Positions 36,075-42,374 of a stretch of DNA of 45,354 nucleotides are shown here, one piece after another. The stretch is from NCBI GenBank assembly GCA_030158725.1, contig JAOASJ010000072.1, forward strand, positions 1 to 45,354. The letters run 5' to 3'. The position numbers and the translations under genes were made by a program. Numbering within the stretch: position 1 is the first letter of the stretch; each line of letters begins with the position of its first letter. A model generated the notes under the pieces. That model saw nothing but the letters and a program-made list of their open reading frames with translations. It was not told where the DNA came from and did not search any database. This DNA is from Bacteroidia bacterium. GTDB taxonomy: Bacteria; Bacteroidota; Bacteroidia; NS11-12g; UBA955.

Positions 36075-36715
36075 AATCACTGAAACCTTTATTTATTTTA
36101 TTTATTATTTTATTGTCTTTGGTTGTGTTCCTTATGTATGCATTACCTGTATTAAGACCAGGACAATCTTTCGGTCCCGAGGATACTAAAGGTGGACCAG
36201 ATATGGTTCTAAAAAATTATGGTGCAGCAATTGATAGTGCAGCCAACGTTTTTGGTGTTTCCTCTTCTTATTTAAAAGCTTTGTGTTTGTTGGAATGCAG
36301 TGGTAAGAAAAAGTTTCAGCAACGTTTTGAAGAACATGTTTACAGAAAATTGAAAAAAGTAAAGTTTAAAGAGCTGAGCAATTATGAGCATGTTACCCCA
36401 GAAATGTTGCAAGACGCCAACGACGAGGCGCTTAAAAATTTAGCCAGCAGTTGGGGACCTTTTCAATTGATGGGATATAAATGTCTTTTGTTGGATATAA
36501 AAATAAGGGATATTCGAGGTGATGATGCGGTGTTCTATGGCGTAAAGTGGATAGATTTAACCTATGGTGAAACCCTGAAGGAGAAAAAATTTAAAGATGC
36601 TTTCCATATCCACAACACAGGATCTCCTTTCCCTAGCAATGGTAGCCCAAAAACCTATGACCCCAACTACTGCAACAGAGGATTGAAATACATGGATTGG
36701 TTTAGTAAACATTAA
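36071..36715 (+). CDS. Membrane-anchored lysozyme-fold protein (N-acetylmuramidase-like)
   Basis: 214 residues: N-terminal membrane segment (about 7-28) then a domain resembling lysozyme-like/N-acetylmuramidase (DUF3380-type) proteins: SSYLKALCLLECSGKK with candidate catalytic Glu75, RFEEHVYRKL, ASSWGPFQLMGYKC, then FHIHNTGSP and YCNRGLKYMDWF. It starts in an ATGA overlap with the copper monooxygenase gene, so it is translationally coupled. It could open or remodel peptidoglycan for assembly of the upstream proteins, but similarity is weak and activity is not shown. Confidence 0.6.
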   Translation: MKSLKPLFILFIILLSLVVFLMYALPVLRPGQSFGPEDTKGGPDMVLKNYGAAIDSAANVFGVSSSYLKALCLLECSGKKKFQQRFEEHVYRKLKKVKFKELSNYEHVTPEMLQDANDEALKNLASSWGPFQLMGYKCLLLDIKIRDIRGDDAVFYGVKWIDLTYGETLKEKKFKDAFHIHNTGSPFPSNGSPKTYDPNYCNRGLKYMDWFSKH

Positions 36716-36737
36716 AAATTTATCATTAAATTATCAC

Positions 36738-36745
36738 TACATTTG
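36738..36745 (+). promoter_or_regulatory. Probable -7 element (TACATTTG) upstream of the GNAT gene
   Basis: Exact TAnnTTTG 102 nt before the TTG start. The leader contains an AT-only dyad, TTAAATTA-N4-TAATTTAA (36806-36825). Confidence 0.35.
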
Positions 36746-36847
36746 TGGGGATATTTCTTCGAAATGTAACCATTGCTTTTTTGTTTTATTAAATTTCAAG
36801 TGTGGTTAAATTAGTTTTAATTTAAAGTCTCATAATTTCTAATATAA

Positions 36848-37384
36848 TTGCAAATTTTTCCAGTATTTCAAACCGATAGATTACTTGTTAGGCGATTAAC
36901 TGCAACAGACCTTCTAGAGTTTTCTAATTTACATGGAGATGATGAAGTGATGTTTTTTACAGAAACCAATGGAATTGACGCAGAAAGAAGCTTATTAGAT
37001 TTTAACCGTATAATTCAACAATACGATGCCCCCGATAATAAATTTTGGATTTGGGCCATTGAAAATAAGTTAACACAAGATTTTATTGGTATTTGTGTTT
37101 TGTCTATCAATTCTGAAAATGAAATTGAACTAGGCTATAGACTAAATAAAAAGTTTTGGCGCCTAGGAATGGGTAGCGAAGTTTTTAAAGGTTTGGTCAA
37201 ACATGCCTTTGAAAATGAGAATGCTGAATCTGTATCTGCTGAAGCAGATTCTTTTAATATCGCTTCTTTGAAAATAATTGAAAAACAATTGAATTTTTGC
37301 AGCGAATACTATAATACGGAACTCAACCGATTGGATATTTTGTATAAACTAAGTAAGAAGGAATACTACAATTCTTTTTGTTAG
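36848..37384 (+). CDS. GNAT-family N-acetyltransferase (TTG start)
   Basis: 178 residues of the RimJ/RimL-type GNAT fold. The TTG at 36848 follows an in-frame TAA, and it gives the expected N-terminus FQTDRLLVRRLTATDL. Motifs: FWIWAIENK strand, DFIGICVLSI, ELGYRLNKKFWRLGMGSEVF with the acetyl-CoA pyrophosphate loop, and SVSAEADSFNIASLKIIEK. The family acetylates amino groups of proteins or small molecules; substrate unknown. Single gene. Confidence 0.85.
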   Translation: MQIFPVFQTDRLLVRRLTATDLLEFSNLHGDDEVMFFTETNGIDAERSLLDFNRIIQQYDAPDNKFWIWAIENKLTQDFIGICVLSINSENEIELGYRLNKKFWRLGMGSEVFKGLVKHAFENENAESVSAEADSFNIASLKIIEKQLNFCSEYYNTELNRLDILYKLSKKEYYNSFC

Positions 37385-37460
37385 TGTAAATTGATTTGTC
37401 AAAATTTCGCAATAAAAACAAACTTCAATAAGATTTTAAAGTTTATTGGGTTTTAAATTT

Positions 37461-37772
37461 ATGTCGCTAATTTTAATCCAATCAATAATTCCTAAAAAAG
37501 AACAAATTACAAGCATTGTATTTATTTGCTTCTCAATATTCTCAACCTTGATATTGTTTTATCTTGATGAATCAAGTTTTAATTTTTCGTGGATGAAAGA
37601 CTTCGGAAATTGGATTTTATTCCTTGTTTATTTTACAGCAATATCTTTTCTACAATTGCTTTTTAAGAATACGCTATTCAGATCTTTGAAATGGATTAAT
37701 CAAATCATTGCTAGTACTTCACTTTCGGTGCTGCTTATAGTCCTTTTCGTGATGTTGATCTGCGTCAATTAA
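37461..37772 (+). CDS. Small membrane protein of unknown function
   Basis: 103 residues from the ATG at 37461; a TTG at 37446 would add five. Three predicted membrane segments (about 15-34, 45-66 and 80-102) separated by a short acidic loop and a basic loop. No family recognised. The stop overlaps the stop of the convergent amidohydrolase by 3 nt. Hydropathy and an uninterrupted frame support a gene, but there is no homology evidence. Confidence 0.5.
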   Translation: MSLILIQSIIPKKEQITSIVFICFSIFSTLILFYLDESSFNFSWMKDFGNWILFLVYFTAISFLQLLFKNTLFRSLKWINQIIASTSLSVLLIVLFVMLICVN

Positions 37773-39445
37773 TAAACCTTTTTGCCAGTCCTATAGGTTG
37801 AAATGACTTTGGTTTTTAATACCTCTTCTTTTTTTATTGACAATAAATTTTTATCCATTACCACGTAGTCTGCGTCTTTTCCTTTCTCCAAACTTCCTTT
37901 TCTGTGTTCTAATTTGCAGGCTTTAGCTGCCCAAATAGTCATTCCCTTTAAAGCTTCTAATGGGGTTAAACTTTCATCCGTAAGAAAGGCTTCTTGGTTT
38001 GGAATGTTTGCATTTTGCCTAAATACAGCACTGTAAAAAGTGAAAAATGGATTGATGTATTCAACAGGGAAATCTGTTCCTAATGGCAAATACCCATTCT
38101 GTTTCAATAAGGTTTTGTAGGCATAAGCTCCCGGCATTCTGTCTTCGCAAATTCTATCTTTTACCCAAGGTGCATCGCTGCTGGCATGGGTAGGTTGAAC
38201 GCTTGGTATTACGCTATATTTGCCGAATAAATGAAAATCTTTCGGGTCTATTATTTGGGCATGCTCTATTCTCCAACGTCTATCTTCATTGGGTTTCATT
38301 AGTTTGCCATACAATTCTAAAATTAATTTATTTGCGGAATCTCCAATGCAATGTGTGTTTACCTGGTATTTTGTTTTGTTGTATACTCGAGTGCAAAAAT
38401 CTTCATAGTATTGAGCACTGTTCATCAACATTCCTGTGTGCTTGTGTTGGTCGCAATAATCGCGTTTCATTTTTGCTCCTCTGCTTCCTAATGAACCATC
38501 TGCATATAATTTAAAACTCCCTATAAAGCTGTTGTCGTTCTCTATGATTCCATTTTTTTCTGCATAATTTAGTCCCGCTTCTGTGGGATTAACCATGAGG
38601 TATAAGTATATTGAGATTAGTTTTTTCTGTGATATCGAATCTAAAAATTTACATTCACTGATATCAAGTCCTGCATCTGCTAGAGTTGTCAAACCATAGG
38701 CGTAACATTCTTTTTCTGCTTTCTGAAGTACTTTGATTATCTCTTCTTTTTTTGGCTCGGTTACATGTTTTTGAACCAAGTCAACCGCATGGTCGATTAA
38801 TACACCTGTAGGTATTCCATTTTTTAAAACAATTTCGCCACCTTCACTTTGTTTGATTGATGAAAGTAATAAGATTTTTATTGAGGCGCTTTGTTCAGGT
38901 ATAATCCCTGCTATTTCTAAAGCTTTATTGTTGCATATAGCCGCATGACCATCTATTCTTTTCAAAATAACGGGTGTGTTTGGAAAGCGTTTATTCAAAC
39001 TGTCATTGTTAGGATATTCTTTAATGTCCCAATCGTTCTGGTCCCATCCACGTCCTTGTATCCATGTACCTGGATTGTTTTTGACAAATGTATCTAGGCG
39101 ATTTAATACATCTTCCCAAGATTTTGTGCCCACCAAATTGCAGGTTAAAAGTGTTTTTGCATAACCATAAAAATGGCAATGGGCATCAATTAATCCTGGA
39201 TAAACAAATTGACCTTTCAAATCTTGCATACTTTCTTTTGGACATTCATATTTATCCAATAAAGTTTTGTCTCCAATGTCTAAGATTTTTCCATTTTTAA
39301 TTACCATCACCTCGGCTTCATTTGCTGAGTCGTTCATGGTTATAATATGGGCATTGAAAACAATGCTGTCAACCATGGTTTTCTTTTGGTTTTGACAAGC
39401 AGTACCAATGAAAATTAGGCATAATGTGATAATAAATACTCTCAT
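37769..39445 (-). CDS. YtcJ-like amidohydrolase lipoprotein
   Basis: 558 residues. Lipobox GTAC (Cys17) predicts an exported lipoprotein. Amidohydrolase_3/YtcJ type: metal-binding DAHCHF (His89, His91), then KLYADGSLGSRGAKM, HCIGDSAN, WRIEHAQIIDPKDF and LGTDFPVEYINPF near the C-terminal metal Asp. Members hydrolyse amide or related bonds in cyclic or acylated compounds; the substrate here cannot be read from sequence. Single gene with its own -7 box. The extracytoplasmic location is worth noting since many homologues are cytoplasmic. Confidence 0.9.
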   Translation of the reverse strand: MRVFIITLCLIFIGTACQNQKKTMVDSIVFNAHIITMNDSANEAEVMVIKNGKILDIGDKTLLDKYECPKESMQDLKGQFVYPGLIDAHCHFYGYAKTLLTCNLVGTKSWEDVLNRLDTFVKNNPGTWIQGRGWDQNDWDIKEYPNNDSLNKRFPNTPVILKRIDGHAAICNNKALEIAGIIPEQSASIKILLLSSIKQSEGGEIVLKNGIPTGVLIDHAVDLVQKHVTEPKKEEIIKVLQKAEKECYAYGLTTLADAGLDISECKFLDSISQKKLISIYLYLMVNPTEAGLNYAEKNGIIENDNSFIGSFKLYADGSLGSRGAKMKRDYCDQHKHTGMLMNSAQYYEDFCTRVYNKTKYQVNTHCIGDSANKLILELYGKLMKPNEDRRWRIEHAQIIDPKDFHLFGKYSVIPSVQPTHASSDAPWVKDRICEDRMPGAYAYKTLLKQNGYLPLGTDFPVEYINPFFTFYSAVFRQNANIPNQEAFLTDESLTPLEALKGMTIWAAKACKLEHRKGSLEKGKDADYVVMDKNLLSIKKEEVLKTKVISTYRTGKKVY

Positions 39446-39458
39446 GTGTTTAAGGCTT

Positions 39459-39466
39459 CAAATATA
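39459..39466 (-). promoter_or_regulatory. Promoter -7 element (TATATTTG, minus strand) of the amidohydrolase gene
   Basis: Exact TAnnTTTG, ending 13 nt before the ATG at 39445. Confidence 0.5.
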
Positions 39467-39556
39467 AAACATTATTCAAGTTTTAAGACAATTTGCAGGG
39501 GCTTAAATCAATTTGAATTTCATGTATTTTCAGCATTTCAATTGCTTAAATTTTTG

Positions 39557-39564
39557 TATTTTTG
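39557..39564 (+). promoter_or_regulatory. Promoter -7 element (TATTTTTG) of the CCA-adding enzyme gene
   Basis: Exact TAnnTTTG ending 4 nt before the ATG at 39569. This rules out the longer in-frame start at 39446 and predicts a leaderless mRNA. Confidence 0.6.
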
Positions 39565-39568
39565 CGCG

Positions 39569-40999
39569 ATGAATTTTCCAAGCCCCAACCTGTTTGAAGA
39601 ATATGAAGAATTGTTTCGACGAATAGGTCGTGTTGCCGATAAGGATGGTCTAGAAATTTATTTGATAGGTGGTTTTGTTCGCGACATCTATTTGCAAAGA
39701 GAAAGTAAAGACATTGACATCGTTGTTGTTGGTAAGGGTATAGAATTCGCAAAAAAGGTGGCTTCAGACTTGAAGAAAGTTAAGCTTAGTTATTTCGAGA
39801 ATTTTGGAACAGCCCAAATATTGTATCAAGATTTAATCATTGAATTTGTAGGAGCCCGAAAAGAAAGCTACAGAAAAGATAGCCGCAAACCATTGGTTGA
39901 AGAGGGTACTTTAAAAGACGATCAAGATAGGAGAGACCTTACCATTAATGCAATGGGGATTTCATTAAACGAAAAGAACTTTGGGAAATTGGTGGATCCC
40001 TTTGGCGGAATAGATGATTTAGATAGACAAATAATCCGAACGCCATTAGACCCTGATACAACCTTTAGCGATGATCCTTTGCGCATGCTTCGTGCCATTC
40101 GTTTTGCCTCGCAATTGGGTTTTAGAATTGATGAAAACACTTTCGATGGTATTGAGAGAAACAAAGAAAGAATCTCAATTATCTCACAAGAACGTATAAC
40201 CGATGAGCTTAATAAAATTATTCTATCGCCAATGCCTTCCATTGGTTTTGAATATTTATTTGATACCGGTTTGCTAAAATTGATTTTTCCTGAAATGGTC
40301 GATTTGTATGGCGTTGAAACAAGAAACAACCTCAGCCATAAAGATAATTTTTACCACACCTTACAAGTGTTAGATAACTTAGCTATGCTAAGCAAAGACT
40401 TGTGGTTGCGCTGGGCCGCCATATTGCATGATATTGCTAAACCAGCGACCAAACGCTTTGAACCAGGCATTGGATGGACTTTTCATGGGCATGAAGACAA
40501 GGGAAGTAGAATGGTTAAGCCAATTTTTTCAAAGTTAAAATTGCCGCTTAACGAGAAAATGAAATTTGTTGAGAAAATGGTCTTGTTGCATTTAAGACCT
40601 ATTGTTCTATCTCAAGAAATTGTTACCGACAGTGCAGTAAGACGTTTGATGATGGAGGTAGGCGAAGACATTGATTCTCTAATGTTGCTGTGTAAGAGTG
40701 ATATTACCAGTAAAAATGAAAAGAAAGTTGAGCGCATCAAAAAGAATTTTGCCCAAGTCGAAATTAAAATTAAAGATGTTCTTGAGCGCGATTATTTAAG
40801 GAATTGGCAACCACCAATAACTGGCTTAGATATTATGAATACTTTTAATATCGTTAAAAAAGAAGATATTGGTAATTTGAAAGCCATTGTTAAACAAGCA
40901 ATTCTTGATGGTCATGTTGAAGATAATAAAGAAACTGCAATGCTTTTTTTAATTAAAAAAGCCAATGAAATGGGCATTGAAGAAAAAATAAAAATATAA
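39569..40999 (+). CDS. cca: CCA tRNA nucleotidyltransferase / poly(A) polymerase family with HD domain
   Basis: 476 residues from the ATG at 39569; the frame is open back to 39446 but those 41 codons have no family match and cover the promoter. Class II nucleotidyltransferase: GGFVRD (34-39), catalytic DID (48-50), then DQDRRDLTINAMG and DPLRMLRAIRFASQLG for nucleotide selection and tRNA binding. A C-terminal HD domain has AILHDIAKPATKR and HGHEDKGSRM. It adds or repairs the 3' CCA of tRNAs; the HD domain may provide phosphohydrolase activity. Confidence 0.94.
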   Translation: MNFPSPNLFEEYEELFRRIGRVADKDGLEIYLIGGFVRDIYLQRESKDIDIVVVGKGIEFAKKVASDLKKVKLSYFENFGTAQILYQDLIIEFVGARKESYRKDSRKPLVEEGTLKDDQDRRDLTINAMGISLNEKNFGKLVDPFGGIDDLDRQIIRTPLDPDTTFSDDPLRMLRAIRFASQLGFRIDENTFDGIERNKERISIISQERITDELNKIILSPMPSIGFEYLFDTGLLKLIFPEMVDLYGVETRNNLSHKDNFYHTLQVLDNLAMLSKDLWLRWAAILHDIAKPATKRFEPGIGWTFHGHEDKGSRMVKPIFSKLKLPLNEKMKFVEKMVLLHLRPIVLSQEIVTDSAVRRLMMEVGEDIDSLMLLCKSDITSKNEKKVERIKKNFAQVEIKIKDVLERDYLRNWQPPITGLDIMNTFNIVKKEDIGNLKAIVKQAILDGHVEDNKETAMLFLIKKANEMGIEEKIKI

Positions 41000-41000
41000 T

Positions 41001-41008
41001 TACATTTG
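41001..41008 (+). promoter_or_regulatory. Promoter -7 element (TACATTTG) of the pRiA4b-ORF3 gene
   Basis: Exact TAnnTTTG, directly after the cca stop and 8 nt before the ATG at 41017. Confidence 0.5.
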
Positions 41009-41016
41009 CACAGTAT

Positions 41017-41598
41017 ATGATTTACCGTTTTAAAGTTTGGTTTGAAGAAGAAGAAGACATTTTCCGTGTTGTTGACATAGCACCATCTGCTACTTTTTTA
41101 AGCTTGCATGAAGTAGTATTAGATTCTATAGGGTTTAAAAAAGATTTACCAAGCTCTTTCTATTGTTCTGATGACAATTGGAGAAAAGGTAAGGAAATAA
41201 GCTTGAAAGATTCCAGTAAATTGTTAATGGAAACTTCTAAGTTAAAAGACCATATCAACGACCCACACCAGAAATTCATTTTCATTACAGATTTCAATGA
41301 AAATTGGACTTTAAATATCGAATTGCAAAGCATACAAAATGATGTGAACGGAATTTCATATCCATTTGTATTCAAATCAGTAGGTAAAGCACCTAAACAA
41401 AATGAAGGTATTGGAAGATTCAAAACCGTTGATGAAAATGAGTTTGATGAAATTGCCAATAAATTGGTAAGCAAACACGCGCCAATGATTGATGAAGATT
41501 TTGATGAAGAAGGTTTTGGTGAAGAAGGTGAAGACTCTGATGAAGATTCAGATGAATTTGACGGTTCTTTAGACAGTGCTTTCGAAGAAGAATTATAA
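41017..41598 (+). CDS. Plasmid pRiA4b ORF-3 family protein with acidic tail
   Basis: 193 residues. The N-terminal domain (about 1-130) has the pRiA4b-ORF3 pattern: IYRFKVWFEEEEDIFRVVDI, FLSLHEVVLDSIGF, and a later YPFVFKSVGKAPKQ. The C-terminal 40 residues are almost entirely Asp, Glu, Gly and Ser. The family name comes from a plasmid reading frame; here it sits in a chromosomal housekeeping context with no transposon. The acidic tail suggests binding to a basic protein or RNA-binding partner. The stop overlaps the next ATG by one base (TAATG). Confidence 0.85.
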   Translation: MIYRFKVWFEEEEDIFRVVDIAPSATFLSLHEVVLDSIGFKKDLPSSFYCSDDNWRKGKEISLKDSSKLLMETSKLKDHINDPHQKFIFITDFNENWTLNIELQSIQNDVNGISYPFVFKSVGKAPKQNEGIGRFKTVDENEFDEIANKLVSKHAPMIDEDFDEEGFGEEGEDSDEDSDEFDGSLDSAFEEEL

Positions 41599-42368
41599 TG
41601 CAAACCAAGGTCACCTTTCTAGGAACAGGAACTTCTCAAGGTGTACCCTTAATTGCGTGCCCTTGTGAAATTTGTCAAAGTACTGACCCTCTCAATAAAC
41701 GTCTTCGCAGCAGCATAAAAATTGAATCTGAAGGAAAAACCATTGTCATTGATAGTGGTCCCGATTTTCGCCAACAAATGTTGCGTTCTGAAACGAAGTC
41801 GCTCGACGCCCTAGTTTTTACGCACGAACACAAAGACCATATTGCTGGTATGGACGATATCCGTGCTTTTAATTACATCAATAGAAAAGCAATTGATGTC
41901 TATGCAACTCTGCAAGTTCAAACAGCTCTGAGACGTGAATACCAATACGTTTTCTCGGATTTTAAATACCCGGGTATTCCCGAAATAAATTTAAATACCA
42001 TTGAAAATAATTCAGATTTTCATGTTGGCGATGTTTGCATTAAACCTATAGAGGTCATTCATTATAAGCTACCTGTGCTGGGTTTTAGAATCAATGATTT
42101 TACCTACATCACAGATGCTAATTTTATCTCTGATTCTGAAAAGGAAAAAATAAAGGGTTCGAAAGTTTTGGTGCTCAATGCTCTAAGAAGAGAAAAGCAC
42201 ATCAGCCATTTTACCCTCGATGAGGCAATAGCTTTAGGACGAGAGCTGAAAATACCAGAAGTGTACTTCACCCACATTAGCCATCAATTGGGCTTGCACC
42301 ATGAAGTTGATTCACAATTGCCTGATGGATTTCACCTGGCCTACGATGGTTTGGAACTTCATTTATAA
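41598..42368 (+). CDS. PhnP-like metallo-beta-lactamase-fold hydrolase
   Basis: 256 residues. Metallo-beta-lactamase fold with the HxHxDH dinuclear metal motif (His76, His78, Asp80, His81 in THEHKDHIAG), TDANFIS with a further metal Asp, and late FTHISHQLG. The N-terminal GTGTSQGVPLIACPCEICQS places Cys21, Cys23 and Cys26 as in the structural zinc site of PhnP. E. coli PhnP is a cyclic-phosphate phosphodiesterase of phosphonate breakdown, but no phn genes are nearby, so only a phosphodiesterase-type activity is suggested. It is coupled to the pRiA4b-ORF3 gene. Confidence 0.88.
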   Translation: MQTKVTFLGTGTSQGVPLIACPCEICQSTDPLNKRLRSSIKIESEGKTIVIDSGPDFRQQMLRSETKSLDALVFTHEHKDHIAGMDDIRAFNYINRKAIDVYATLQVQTALRREYQYVFSDFKYPGIPEINLNTIENNSDFHVGDVCIKPIEVIHYKLPVLGFRINDFTYITDANFISDSEKEKIKGSKVLVLNALRREKHISHFTLDEAIALGRELKIPEVYFTHISHQLGLHHEVDSQLPDGFHLAYDGLELHL

Positions 42369-42374
42369 TTTCTC

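Noticed and set aside
36806-36825. Perfect AT-only dyad TTAAATTA-N4-TAATTTAA as an operator
   Set aside because: Such dyads arise easily in AT-rich spacers; no second copy or regulator link was seen.
39446-39568. N-terminal extension of the CCA-adding enzyme by 41 codons
   Set aside because: It contains a perfect TAnnTTTG box 4 nt before the internal ATG and no family-like sequence.
41017-41598. Mobile-element remnant suggested by the plasmid pRiA4b ORF-3 family name
   Set aside because: No transposase, inverted repeats or composition change nearby; the gene is coupled to its neighbour and embedded among housekeeping genes.
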